A model generated the notes under the pieces. The model was not told the origin of the DNA, did no database searches, and saw only the letters and a program-made list of their open reading frames with translations. Position numbers and translations under genes: made by a program. From Phaseolus vulgaris (lineage: Eukaryota; Streptophyta; Magnoliopsida; Fabales; Fabaceae), in assembly GCF_000499845.2 (NCBI RefSeq), contig NC_023758.2, positions 31,774,069 through 31,838,068 of the forward strand: 64,000 nt of DNA, given 5' to 3'. Positions within the stretch are counted from its first letter, which is position 1. Every line of letters begins with the position of its first letter. Shown here piece after piece: positions 22,609 to 35,859 of the stretch.

Positions 22609-25075
22609 ATGGCGAAGGAACTGTTGACTCTTGATAATGCCACAACCTGCACATCTTGGAACCTTTCCGGTACCAGGCTTGCTGCTGCTTCCGCTGATGG
22701 CACTCTTTCAATCTTCGATTCCCGCGATCCATCTTCTTCTTCCTCCCTCCGCTCTACTTTCAAATCTAGGGTTCGTCATTTCTTCCCTGCTTTTCCTTTT
22801 CCATTATTAATTCTGTAACTTGGACTAGATTCAGTTTTATTAAAACGCGAATGAATGAATAAATAAATTGTAAGTTTTATGTGTATAGTTTGTTATATAC
22901 TTACTAAGGTCATGTACAAACAGGAGTTATAGGGTAATTGTTCATTTTAGCTGGGTCATTTCTCATTCTCCTCTCTATGGTTTCTACTTTGTATGTATTT
23001 ACTTTTCCCTTAAACTGTGAAGGTTCTCGAAGGAAACATCGTGAAGATTGTTTGGATTCCGCCAGAGTACGGTGATGCAGTTGCGTGTATTTCTGCCGAT
23101 GGAATTGTGTCACTGTGGGAGGAGGTTGCAGAAGGTATCATTAATTGTTTTTTTTTTGTTAGAATTGAATTAATTCTTATGGCAAGCATTCAATGGCTTG
23201 AGCTTTGGAACAGAGTTGCTCACTAGCTATTAATTTTTTCTTTTGGTAAAAGGAATCTGGCTTGGTGTTGCAATTTTTGACTGTGTTTATTATTTTGTGG
23301 GTAGTTTTGCATATTCTTTACTTTTTTTCAAATCCACGGTTTTAGTTTTCGTGTGATTCCGTTAACATCAATGTGCTACTTTATGAAATCTTATTCAGTT
23401 GATGCTGAAATTCTGAAAATTATAGTTACGTCGTTATGTAGATTCCCAGTCTCTTCAGTGGAAAATGTGCAAAAGCTTTGGAAACAGTTCAAGCAAAGTC
23501 CTTGATGTTCAATTTGGAATCTCTTTGACTAGTTTGAAAATGGTTAGTTATATGCCTAGTATAATGTCATTGATATTTATTTTGGAACTATGCTTTATCT
23601 ATTTCTGCTGACTAAGTCGTGTCTGCATTATTATTTAAATGAAATCCCTTGCGCGTGTCATAGCTAATTCAGTAATTATTTCCTCATTGATTAATTAATT
23701 AATATTATTCTATGAACATTTTAGGTTGCAGCATATTCAGATGGCAATGTAAGAGTTTTTGAGCTCCTGAACCCCTTAGAACTGAGAAACTGGCAGCTTC
23801 AGGTGAAACTGAATATTCAAATATAATATAACTATACCTTCCCTCCGAGTCATGAAATAAGGTACTAAATATTCTTTTATTTTTGTTCTCACATATTAGG
23901 CTGAATTTCAAAATGCTATTGAGTCAGTTTCTGCATTTGGAAAGGCTTCGTGCCTCTCTGCTTCCATATCTTGGAATCTGCAAAAGGGTGAAAGCCAGGA
24001 ATCAAGCTTCCTTATAGGTTTTAATTCAAATACATCAGAGCTTAATTCTTCCAAGGTAACTATAGTCTAATTTTGCCCTGTTATTTTAATGATTTCAGCT
24101 GTGGTATCTATACTTGTGCATGTTATGATTATTGCACTCTAGAATTTTCCTCTCCACTTCTCTAAACTGTGCATAACCTTGCCATAGATGCAACTGTGAC
24201 AATGGGTAAGAGTTCAGTATTTCGGCAGAAAAACATTCCACATCTTTCTTCTATTGGGTTTTGGGGGATGTTTATGTCTTTGACTTAACATTTTTATTTC
24301 CCACAGGTATGGGAATTTGATCAGGCTCATCAAAGATGGCTTCCGGTAGCAGAATTGGCAATGCCTGAAGACAAGGGTGATCAGGTTTATGCTGTTGCAT
24401 GGGCACCAAATATTGGCAGGTAATATGTGCAAAAGTTTAGAAAAATGTCAGTCACATTTATTGGCTGGGACTTCCTCATATAGCCTGGTTGGCAACAACC
24501 GGTGGGATAGGTTAATAGCCATGAATCCATGATCTCATGTTCGTCATGAGGAAGTTTGTTATTCTACTAGGCTCGGGATGTGCTTATGTCTAACACCGTT
24601 GTCTTTGGGTTGTCAAAGAAATGTGAAAGAACCTGTTCTGTTAGATATTTTATATGCATGCATCAGTAACTGGTATGATTCTTATGTAGACCGTATGAGA
24701 TCATAGCGGTTGCAACTCACAAGGGACTTGCAATATGGCATCTTGGATTGAATCCTGATCATAATGGAAGACTCCCAGTAGAGAGAGTTGCACTACTCTC
24801 AGGTCACGAGGGCATGGTATATGAATGACTTTAAATTTGCCTCTATTTTATATGTTCCCTTCTACTTTTCAATTTGTTTTTACGAGATGATACGGATGTT
24901 GAACTTAGCCTCTGATAGCTTTATATGGCAAGTTGTTGCTTAGGTGTGGCAAATGGAGTGGGATATGGGTGGAATGACTTTGGCTACTACAGGTCAAGAT
25001 GGAATGGTCCGATTATGGCAGTCTAATCTCAATGGCGTTTGGCATCAGCAAGCTGCATTTGAACCCACTTCGTAG
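22609..25075 (+). CDS. SEH1: Nucleoporin SEH1 (WD40 protein, eight exons)
   Basis: Exons are 22609-22770, 23023-23134, 23442-23542, 23725-23802, 23900-24055, 24307-24419, 24690-24816 and 24944-25075. All have GT-AG borders and phases that join cleanly, giving 981 nt and 326 aa, the length I recall for Arabidopsis SEH1. The chain is a WD40 propeller: TTCTSWNLSGTRLAAASADG (blade 1), IVKIVWIPPEYGDAVACIS (blade 2), VLDVQFG and MVAAYSDGNVRVFELLNPLE (blade 3), AVAWAPNIGRPYEIIAVATH (later blade) and WQMEWDMGGMTLATTGQDG (last blade). SEH1 belongs to the Nup107-160 scaffold of the nuclear pore and, in other eukaryotes, to the GATOR2 complex that signals amino acid status to TOR. The start is the first ATG after a short leader. 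Nothing is broken. Confidence 0.95.
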
Positions 25076-27835
25076 CCACGAGCAGTTAAATGCAGCCGAT
25101 TTATGTGAAAATGAATCTCATATTTTGTTCCCTGTAGAGAAGGTTAAAAGATCTCAGTCTGCTTTTGAATGATGACCGATAATATAAACCACATTCAGTT
25201 TGTGAAGTTGTAGCTGGCATGTGTTCTCTAATTTTTTTTTGGCACCCCCAGAGTCAACTATTAAATATGGTAACTTGTATTCTGTTGTAATTTAGGTGGA
25301 CGACATTTATCCTATTAGATGAAAGATCTCTCACCTAATTATGCTGCTGTTTGTACAAATCACACTTTTGCTTTCTAGTGATTTCTTTTTGATCGTCCGT
25401 TTGGGTGGAATGCAACAGAATGTAAAAACGTTCTTTATCGAATTTAGACAAAGTTAAGGGTTGTGGAATGTAATAACCCTCAGAGGTGTAGAGATGATAA
25501 TTTTAAATTTGGTAAAAAAAAAAGATGTTGCTCCAATTGCAGTTATATGGACCTTACATCACCCAGGCCTACACCTATCGTTATTTTAGGCCCATAAACA
25601 CAAATAGTTCCTGGGTTCAATTATGGGAAACCTTGACAACAAAAACATGGCTCTTGCTTCCTACACCTAATGTTTAAACCTGTACCCTATGACTTATCTG
25701 AGATTATCAAAATGCCCTTAATATGTTTCAAATAAACTCAAGGTTTGGCGGTTCCCCTTATGCGTGAGTGTGGAAACTGTTCAGGTTTCAGTGCGATATA
25801 TGCCTGTTTTCAGTGGTTGCAATTTTTTTTATCGTTTGTGTGATTTTTTAGTTTTTTGGCAATGTTTTCCGGTGTGGTTTGTGGTGCTTCCTTTGAGTGT
25901 TTTCTGATGTGCGTTTGTGGTGGTTGTTCGGTGTTTTTCAGAGTTCCTTGGAGAAGAAAAGAGAGAACTTTGTGGTTTGTTTTTCTTTGGATTTCGAAAT
26001 TTAGAATAGTTGAAGAAATTGGATTCCGGAATAGAAGGAGAGGGGTGCTGGTGTTGTATTCTAGGTTTGGGATTCTGGAATCGTATTCCAGAAAAGCAAT
26101 TCTGGAAAGTTGTTCCAAAAAGTATTATATGGAAGTGTGTTTATTTTTTTGTTTTGCAAGAGTTGTTGTATTTGGCTGTTTTATATTAATTGTATTCATG
26201 TATATGCACAGGAAGATGGTCAAAATTAGAGGACCAAAATTTCTAAGACTGATCATGTCCGACTAAGTGCATAAGTTAGAAGAAGATGAAGGTAAAGATA
26301 ATGTTCAACATGTAAGGATGAAGGTTATTTTGGAGGATTAGTGAACAAGTCATTGCTAATTAATCATTACTAATTAGTTATTGCTAATTAATTATGAAAA
26401 CCATGTGATGAGGCAAATATGGAATGGTGTGATAATAAATGTTGTTGTTATACGATAAGATAATTTAGTGTGTTATTTATAAGATTTGAAATATGAAATT
26501 AGATTGGTTATTATAGGGTGAACTTAAATTGAAAATATTAAAATAATAATATTAGAAATTGTAATTATATAAAAAATATGAATTCTCAATATATCACTAC
26601 TTCAACTAGAAAAACACACCAAACACCGTACTTTAAAGGATGCATGTTAAAAAACATCGGTGGTAGGATTCACTTGCCCAAAAACATATGGAGAAGAATA
26701 TCTTAACATTTGATAAGTGTCAATTATTATGTTGCTGCTTCCTCTGATTCTATGAATCTGTTGTTACGTAAATTATTTAAATTATTTGTTTTTTAAGGTA
26801 AATAATACACATGTTTTTAAAAAAACGAATTCATTATATTGATTTATGGTAAAACCATTTTGTTTACTAAAATTAATAATAAGTTTATTTACTGGGAGTA
26901 TTATTATTATTTCAAACAAAAATCTCCGACGATCTTAAATTTAAAATATTCAGTGTGATAAATATTCAGTCTGATAAAAAATAAGTTTTCTCTTATCTCT
27001 TGGATTAAATCTGTCTCTTTTTATACATTCTCTAATATATATGCTGTACTAATTGAATAATTAAGACTAATTAATCAAAATTACTTAATTTATATTGATA
27101 TAACATTATTTTTAAATATAAAAAACGGCTAGCAACCTATTATTGTATACCATGTACATAACCTTACAATTATAAAATAGTCACTGGTGTTTTTTATATT
27201 CTAAAATAACAAATAATCCGAGGCAAACATTTTTAAAATGACAAATTGAATCACAGAAGAAGGGAAGTACTTTGTTAACCATTCAGGGTAAGCCTTAAAT
27301 TTTTCTGGGTCATCCCGATTCTGCAATATGTAGTTACAGAAAAAAATGCGATTTTCCGTTGGTTAATCTTCCGGGTGCATCAGAATTCAGACATCTTCCG
27401 TTTGATGTTCTAAAGAAGTTTTGTTTACAGAAATTCGTCACTAATTCACTTTGAAAACAATATTTTGAATGAGAAGGTTGGCCCCAGCATTTTAAGCGGT
27501 CCTTTCACACTACAAAATCGCTTCTCTGAATACTAACATGGTTATTTTAGAATGAACAAAAAACACACCGGCATTTATTTATGTTGTCTGGAGTCTAATA
27601 CATCATCATGCGGTTTCTTTCTCGTTTCTTCAAATGCAAACCATAATTTCTACAAAAGGAGGATATATTGCCAATTTATTCCACTATACAAACTGTAATT
27701 GATGATATAAACAAAGATACAAACTCTAATATAAACAAAGAGTATTTTTGTATGTGTAAATAAAGAAGATTATGTATTGAAAAAAGGTTGTAATGTATAT
27801 TTTTTTTTTTTACAAACACTACGAAATTCATTCTC
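25076..27835. other. Intergenic after SEH1
   Basis: This includes the SEH1 3' UTR and a repeat-like block at about 25650-26230. That block opens with GCTTCCTACACCTAATG and holds GGATTC(C/T)GGAAT and TCCAGAA words like those in the element at 55703-56252. The plus-strand frame 25856-26266 lies in this block and is not treated as a gene. From 26280 on the sequence is AT-rich, with a partial copy (about 26530-26605) of the inverted repeat found at 29728-29992. Confidence 0.5.
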
Positions 27836-29384
27836 TCAATTGCACTTACGATTGAAGGGAAAAATTGCACCAATTCCCAGTGCATCGAGTGAGAAATTAA
27901 AGTAAAAAATTGTAGAATTGGTGGTTGATGCATCAGCTAAAACGATCCCAGCAGCATCAGAATCAGGGCACGGCTTGTCAAAGACCCTGTCGAATTCATC
28001 ATGTAGGGTGAAAGACGGAGACACAAAGTAATTTGATTCAGGAGTGTTCGGAGATAACAAGGATGTTTGAGCAATGGTGCTGAAAAAGGGATCATTCTCT
28101 GGTTCCAAGGAAGGAAAAAAGGTGTGGTGGTTGTTATCTTGTGTCATGCATTCAAAAGAAGGGAATAGATGTGGCGTTATGTTATCCGTTTCTGCAGACA
28201 ACGTGTTTGTGTAGTTTGTGAGCCTTTCTTGCGATGACTGTGCAAAATGAAACTGAACGTCACTATCACAACCTTGCTGTTCCTCTTCCATTTCTGCTGA
28301 TTTTGGTGATGGAACGGCACCATTTCCCTTATAACAGATGTGGCTTCCTCGGTAACTGATGTCAAAGACATTGGGGTCTTCTTCTGATCTCTGCACTTGC
28401 TTCTTCGCCCAGCAGCCCGTAGTTTTGCTAAATGTGCACCTATAGTAGCTTCTGCAAATGTAACAATCCATTGTTAATTGCTGTTGTGAGTTCATGAGCC
28501 AAGCCCGATCCCGATCATGTTGTGAAATGGTTTTAATGTCGATTTATTCAAATAATGGTTATGAACTTATCAGTCTCATTGGTTTATAACTGAAAAACTG
28601 TGAGGTTATAGATCGAAACTGATCATGTGTATAAATAGATTGACTACCGATACTTATAGTTAAAAGATATTAATCTGATATCAGCACAAATCAAGAAATC
28701 TAAAAAAAAAGGAAAGAAAATACTATTATATATAAGAAAAAGAAAACAAATCACAGTAGATACAATACTTAGAATTAGAATCACTCTTTTTTGTTTAACT
28801 ATATGCCCTAGTAAGGTTTTTTTTAGTGACAAACTTTGAAAAAATTCACCTGGGATGTTTTGCAGTGAGGATCTTTTTCTGTCCGTATTTTCTCCAGCTG
28901 TAACCATCGTGGAGAGGCTCTTCAACCCCATCTTGGATCTTCACTCTAACCTGTTCCGTCCATTTGGACATACTCTTTCTGAATCGAAATCTTCATGACT
29001 GTTAGTTAGTACGAATAGATATATATATATAACATAACCAATGTTAAATTATCAATGATGTGTCTTGTGGGCCTATAAAAATCTCTACCTTTTCTTTGCA
29101 TTTTGATTTAGTTCTTGATCATCCTTGCGGGCACCTTCATAGTCCTCATGATCAAGACTTTGAGTTAGTTGCTGCATGGCTTCTTCTGAGTTTGAATTTG
29201 GTGCATTCTGTGTTAGAATAAGCAAAGCCTTGTCAAAAGAAGACAATATCCTCTGCAGTAGTGAGTCCCTAGTCTCAACCGAAGAGGGTATATTCAAGTA
29301 TTCATTCAACTTTGTTGCCAACTCCAACCCCTGAATTAGCTCACCCATCAGTGCTTTCTGCTCACAACTTTTTCCACTCTCCAT
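27836..29384 (-). CDS. Group III WRKY transcription factor (three exons, WRKY41/53-like)
   Basis: Exons on the minus strand are 29089-29384, 28850-28978 and 27836-28451. Phases join, giving 1041 nt and 346 aa. The N-terminus (EQKALMGELIQGLELATKLNEYL) is the leucine-rich helix common to WRKY30/41/53-type proteins. The WRKY domain has WRKYGQK at about 127-133 and the zinc site C147-x7-C155-x23-H179-x-C181, the C2HC pattern that defines group III. The second intron falls in the domain after HPR, the conserved group III position. The acidic, Ser/Thr-rich C-terminal half probably activates transcription. Such factors bind W-boxes and act in defence and leaf senescence; that role is inferred from family, not seen here. 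The very end (NSTIFYFNFSLDALGIGAIF) resembles the conserved tail of relatives. Confidence 0.93.
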
Positions 29385-29727
29385 TCTTATTGTGATTCAG
29401 CAATATGGTGATTGATCTTGTGCACTAAGTTTTGAAGTTTAAACTGATTTGTTAGGACAGAAAATTGAAGTGGCAAAAGCTTAGTGAGAGGAGGGTTTAT
29501 GGTAAATGATGAAGGAAAGGAAGAGCATGTATTCAATGGTTAAATGCAAGTAATGGAGAAGTGAGTTTTTGAGGTGAGACTGGTGTTTTGTCAGTGTGCA
29601 AAACAATGCTGACCAAGTCCACAAGCCAGCTTCATGAGTTAGTGATGGTGATAAATGATTTCTCCTTTAGGAAAATATACTTTTAGAAACTTTTAGATAT
29701 ATACCATTCTTATCTATTCATTTAAAA

Positions 29728-29992
29728 ATAAATATATATAATAAAAAACAAATTTAAAATTAAATAATATGAAAAAATATTAAAATAATAATATTAAAAA
29801 TTATAATCTAATTGTATAAAAAATATAAGTTCTCAATATATCATTATCTTTTTTTATTAATATGATAAATTTAAAGATGGAGTAAAAAAAGATAAGGATA
29901 CGTTAACAACTCATATCTTTTATACAATATTTTAATATTTTTTATATTATTTAATTTTAAATTTATATTTTATTATAAATATTTATTTTTAA
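29728..29992. mobile_element. AT-rich inverted-repeat element (MITE-like, about 265 bp)
   Basis: The left arm starts AAAAATAAATATATATAATA and includes TTTAAAATTAAATAATATGA; the right arm is its reverse complement with a few changes, ending TATAAATATTTATTTTT. The centre holds ATATCATTATC and a short AT-rich loop. No transposase is present. A related partial stretch occurs near 26530-26605, suggesting a dispersed family. Exact ends are uncertain. Confidence 0.6.
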
Positions 29993-32286
29993 ACTCAAAA
30001 GCAATGAATAACATTTCTCTCGACTAAGAATACACAGAGGAGAGAATTTTCAAAATTGAATCTGAGTTTTTCCACCTCTCATTCTTCTTCTCTTGTCTTA
30101 TATCATTTTCTTCTAGAAGTTAAAGGCCCATATGAAAAGGAAAGAACAAGAATCATTTCACTTTCTTGTTTCTTATTTTTTTTTTTTGATAAAAAAAAAA
30201 TTCACTTTCTTGTTGTATAACTTGATCAAGGGTTAGGATTTTTTAGCGTGAAAGAAATAATTTCAGACTGTAGTTTGTTTCCGTGCAGTTTTTTTTACTA
30301 AAAAATACTTTTATTTCATTTTTTATCTGACTTCTAGAACAATATATTGTTTTCTTTATGTGTCTTCTTTTAACTATTGATAACATTTCTATTTATGATT
30401 TAAACGTATTATACACTTGCCATTAGTGTGAAAACAACACCATTGAGGTTACCGAATAATTAAAAAAAATAAAAATTGAGGAGTATGATTTTTTTATCAA
30501 CTAGCAAATTTCCTCCTCCTTTTATCAAATTGGAGTTACTTCAAATAAATTATGAATACAAGTAAATTTAACCATTTTTGTTATGTCACATAACTTTTGT
30601 TATTCTAAATTCAAGTCTAAATATGATACTATTTTTTATTGAAAATAAAGTTGTATTTATATGATATAACTTCAGTTTAAAACAATTTTTGCTGATTTTT
30701 TTTAAAGAAATTGTAAAATAAATAATTAAATTATTTAAAAAAATAAAAATTATACGAAAAAAAGCTTTTAAATGATCATAAATTTTGATGAAAGAAAACT
30801 TATTAAAATTTTTAAGAATGAAAGTTATTCAAAATCACATAGAATGCCAATGACCAGTTCTTATTAAGGATTGGAAATACCAAAATTATAAAATATCAAC
30901 CATTTATTAATATTTTTATTTGTTTAGTATTTTTTAGGAATTTTGTGTGTGTATATTTTAAACTTTTAGTTTACGTTTTCAACATCATTTTTAATTAATT
31001 TTTCAACTAAAAATAACTAAATATTTCTTTCTTAATTTTATTAATTTTATTAAATTAATAATTCAATTCATTATTCTATTTTTTTAAAATAAATAAACTT
31101 ATTTTTTTTATAAAAAAAACGTAAAGTTCGTTTCATCCTTACATGATTTTATTATGACTTGCTTTGAATTAAAGTTGTGTCCCTTAAATGTTACTTTATT
31201 TAAAAAAAAGTATTGATCAAAATCATGTTAAAGTTATTTCAATTTGATACGATTTTACTTTCATAAAAAATATAATATAACTTTTTTACAATAAAATCGT
31301 GTTATATTAACACGATTTACCAATATTCATATCCCAAATTTAATAAATAATTAAAATGTTGATAAAAATTTGGGAGTGAACATAAAATTTCTTTTTTTTT
31401 AAAACATTGGGAGAAAATTCAGATTTAATTGACGGATACTAAATAAGACTAAGTTCAATCCTAAGAAAATGTAATGCAAATAATTTTCAAAGTGGATATT
31501 AACACCACAAATAGTAGAAAACACTCACTTCACAAACTAATAAAATTATATTTTAATTATATTTAATTTATTTTTTAATTTTAAATATTATTATATTATT
31601 ATAATATAGTGTCAAATACATATTTTTACTGTGTGGTGTAACAAAAAAGAATTCCTAATTTTCACGTGCTTTTGAATTAAAGCCCTTATATTTGTAAAGC
31701 CTTTCGGTTCCATTACTTCATCTTTTATTTTCTTCTTCTGTCGCTGTTCTTGCAATTTCTTTTACAATTTCTCTCTCAGTATTTATCTTTATTTTTTTTT
31801 CAGTATGCTTTTATTTATTTTGGTTTTATCAATCCTATTTATAGTTAAATATTTTTTGGAACTTGTATTTTTTTTCCAATGTTAAGAGCATCTCTGATTT
31901 TTCTTTCTTGATTGTTTGCTCTTTTTCACTTTATTAATATTTACTAGATTTTACTTCAAACTTGTTTCAGATTATTTATTTTATTTGAGCTTGATTGTGA
32001 TAAAAAAAATTATATTTATACGCAGTAAATAAATTCTAAATTATTTATTGATATTTGTATATAATTAGTCTTAAGTGATAAGATTTATTTAGGTACATCA
32101 TATTATACTTATTATACAATCCCTCATTCTAGAAATATATGACTTATTTAGAAAACATGGGAATATCACATATCACTACACAATTCTTCAATTTTGAGGG
32201 ATAAGACTTCTTTAGAATAAGTTGAAATTGGTGAAAACATGTTAAAAAACACAATGTTGAAAATATAAAATTATTAGAAAAAAATA

Positions 32287-32293
<7 letters not shown>

Positions 32294-32320
<27 letters not shown>
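32294..32320. repeat. (AT)n microsatellite
   Basis: A perfect AT dinucleotide run of about 13 units within copy A of the duplication; the corresponding place near 34205 in the second copy has only a few units. Confidence 0.95.
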
Positions 32321-32325
<5 letters not shown>

Positions 32326-32602
32326 CTAAATGTCAAATTTATTTTTTTAAATGAAAATAAACCTAATATATAGAACACTATTAGAAAATAGAAAACATCA
32401 TTTTTAATTAATTTTTCAATAAAAAATAACTAAATATTTCTTTCTTAATTTTATAAAATTTATTAAATTAATAATTCAATTTTTTTTAAAATAAACAAAC
32501 TTATTTAAGAAAAAAAGAGAGAAAAGTTAAGTTCTATCATCTTACATGATTTTATTATGACTTTGAATTAAAGTTGTGTCACTTGTTTTGTAACACTACT
32601 TT

Positions 32603-32947
32603 CACTACAAGAAAATCATGAAATATAAACCAATTTTTAGAAACTAAAATAATTAATTGTAATAGTAAAAAAATTAGAGACCATTTTAGAAACTAAAAAA
32701 AAAATAGTTTTTATTATTGTTAAATAGTTTCTAAATTGGTATTTAATTAGTAATCAAGGTTTTAATTACCAATTATTTAGTTTCTAAATTTGGTAGCAAA
32801 AACTTTGGTGGTTAATTAGATACCAATTTAGAAACTATTTAACAATAATATAAATTAATTTAGAAACCATTTTTTTTTAAGTTTTTATAATGATTTCTAA
32901 TTTAGTTACTATTGCAACTTATTTCTATTTCATAATTTTTTTTATTG
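32603..32947. mobile_element. CACTA-type MITE, 345 bp, with 3-bp target duplication TTT
   Basis: It begins CACTACAAGAAAA, the terminal sequence of plant CACTA (En/Spm) elements, and consists of two inverted halves rich in TTTAGAAACTA and TAGTTTCTAAA words. The right end is degenerate (TTTTTATTG in place of TTTCTTGTAGTG). TTT flanks both sides. It sits inside the second copy of the segmental duplication, and copy A lacks it. Confidence 0.8.
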
Positions 32948-34834
32948 TTTACTTAAAATAATTATTGATCAAAATCATGTTAAATTTTAATTTGATACGA
33001 TTTGACTTTCATAAAAATTATATTAATATAATATAACTTTTTCACTATAAAATCGTGTCGTATTAACACAATTTATCTATATTCATAACTCAAATTTAAT
33101 AAAAAATTAACGTTTTGATATATAGTTGGGAGTGTGTATAAAATTTATAAATATGGGTATAAAATTTCTAAATGTGGGACTTGCTTTGTTGAAAGAATTG
33201 AGAGAAAATTCAGATTTGATTGATGGATATGCTAACAGACACCAATAAAGACTAGGTTCAATCCTAAGCAAATGCAATTCAAATAATTTTCGGAGTAGTA
33301 ATATATTAACACTAGAAACTAGAAACAGTAGAAAACATTCATTTCACAAATTAATTAAATAATATTTTAATTATATTTAATTTATTTATACAACTTCTTG
33401 ACAATAAAATCGTTTCATATTACCACAATTTATCTATATTCATAATTCAAATTTAATAAAAAAATTAAAATGTTGATAAAAAATTGGGAATGGATATAAA
33501 ATTTCTTGCATTTTTGAAAACATGGAAGAAAATTCAGATTTAATTGAAGGACACTAAGACTAAGTCCAATCCTAAGCAAATGTAATGCAAATAATTTTCA
33601 AAGTGGTGATATGTTAACACCACAAATAGTAGAAAACATTACTTCACAAACTAATAAAATAATATTTTAATTTTAAATATTATTATATTATTATAATATA
33701 GTGTCAAATACATATTTTAAATGTGTGGTGTGAAAGAAATTTTTTCCTAATTTTCACGTGCTTTTGAATTAAAGGACTCCATCCTATTTTTTGAACTTGA
33801 ATTTTTTTTCCAATGTTAAGAGCATCTCTGATTTTTCTTTCATGATTGTTTGCTCTTTTTCACTTTATTAATATTTACTAGATTTTACATCAAACTAGTT
33901 TCAGATTATTTGTTTTATTTGAGTTTCATTGTGATAAAATAAATTATATTTATACAAAGTAAATAAATTCCAATTTATTTGTTGATATTTGTATATAATT
34001 AGTCTTAAGTGATATACCTATTATACAACCCCTCATTCTAGAGAGATATGACTTATTTAGGACAGATCGAAATATTACATATCATTACACAACTCTTCAA
34101 TTTTGAGCAATAAAATTTCTTTAGAATAAGTTGAAATTGGTAAAAATATGTTAAAAAAATCATGTTAGAAATATAAAATTATTAGAAAAAAATATGTTTA
34201 CATATATAGTAAACCAAATGTCAAATTTATTTATTTTAAATGAAAATAAATCTAATATATAGAACACTGTTAGAAAATATAAAACATGTAAATAAATATA
34301 TCTATAAAAAGATTAATATGAGGACAATTTAGTTTCTAGAAGGATAACAATTTAGTACTATATCACCAAATATATCAATACATGTTAAAGTAGCACATAG
34401 ACATAGAAATAGAAAATAAAATCACATACCTCTTTCACCATGAGGAATCGCAACTGCTACTTTATCTATTATTGATCTTATTTATAGTCAAGTATTTTCT
34501 TCGACTTATAATTCTTTTCCCAAGGTTAATGTGTGCATCTTGACTTATGTTCATTTTATTAATTATCTTCTTAATTTAACAATTATTTGGTTTTGATTAT
34601 ACTTGTATTAATATTTATTACATTGTCAGTTATTGGTCAAAATTACTTGTACTAATAGTTATTATATTGTCCTTTAAATTTGTTAAAGATAATGTATTTT
34701 ATTTTATCTTGATTGTGATAAAGTCACTCTATAATTATACGATATAAATATACTCCAACTTGTTTATTGGTATTTATATATTAATCCCAATTAGTCTTAA
34801 GAAAATAAGACTTACAAATAAAAATTAAATTTAG

Positions 34835-35235
34835 ATATAAAAAATTATTAGTCATTATACTAACTAAATTAGATATTAATTTAGAGACTAACAAATTAAT
34901 TGTATTTAAAGTGATTTATATTATTAATAAAAATTTATAAAATGATTTATAAATTGATATATAAATTAGCTACCCAAGTTTTAACTACTAATAATTTAGA
35001 TTTTAAATTAGTTTTTAGAAGACTAATAAAGACTAATTTATAATATAAAGCAGTAAGTAACTAAAAATCTTGGTAGTTAATGGTCAGAAATTTAGAAACT
35101 ATTTTATAAATTTTTACTAATAATATAAACTAGTTTGGATACAAATGATTTTTAGTTTATAAAATGGTCTCTAATTTAGTTAAATAGTAATTAATTATTT
35201 TAGTATCTAAAATTAGTTTATGATTAATAACAATT
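34835..35235. mobile_element. Degenerate CACTA-type MITE of the same family
   Basis: Inverted halves share words such as ACTAAATTAGA, TTTATAAAATGGTCTCTAA and TTAGTTTATAA with the 60345 element, but the CACTACAAG ends are lost. Boundaries are approximate. Confidence 0.55.
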
Positions 35236-35859
35236 CTACCTATCATTATAATTCTCAAAATCATATCATAAAGTATATAATGTAATGATCTTTTTCTTTA
35301 TTGTTTATTGCTAAAGAAAAAATAAAATAGAGTTTTGACTTTTGTCCTTTAATTTTCTCATTCAAATAAATGTAGTGTTATGGTTTATTGTAATGTTGTA
35401 AAAATATAAATGAATATTGAAATGATTATGAATGATATACAAATTCAATTGATGTTACAGAGTTAAGGGTAATTGATGTTTGTGATTAAGAAAGGTATCG
35501 TTTTTCCATATTATTTAGTCATTCACGTGCAAGGGAAGAATGGTTCACGTTGTTTGCACAGGGAAGAAAAATTTGTCTACACTAACTTCCTACAAATTGA
35601 CATTAATAACTTTGCATCAAGATCCGTCCCTCTACATTGTACCTTTCAAATTACCCTAATTTATAAAATCAAAATTTAAATACAAGAGATTCTTATAATA
35701 AACCACATTATACTCACTCATAGTACATAATATGTTTCTTTGAAAAAATATTAATATATATTTTCTGTTGTTTTTTTATCGTATAGATTTATGCGTTGTT
35801 TATGTATTTTAGTAATGACTTCAGTAATTTAAAATTATTTATAATCAGACATACCCTAA

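Larger units (their letters stand above)
30960..34285. repeat. Segmental direct duplication (copy A 30960-32340; copy B/C 32395-34285)
   Basis: Copy A and the following block share long collinear stretches. Examples are the segment with TGATCAAAATCATGTTAAA (31214 and 32966), the segment with ATAATTTTCAAAGTGG (31480 and 33590), the TTTTCACGTGCTTTTGAATT stretch (31660 and 33750), and AATGTTAAGAGCATCTCTGA (31880 and 33810). In the second block the middle part is itself present twice (about 32960-33385 and 33386-33775). Divergence is mostly point changes and small indels. The repeat has no recognisable protein. Confidence 0.8.

Noticed and set aside
25856..26266. 136-codon plus-strand frame
   Set aside because: It lies in a repeat-like block with GGATTCCGGAAT words; the peptide is low-complexity and unrelated to known proteins.
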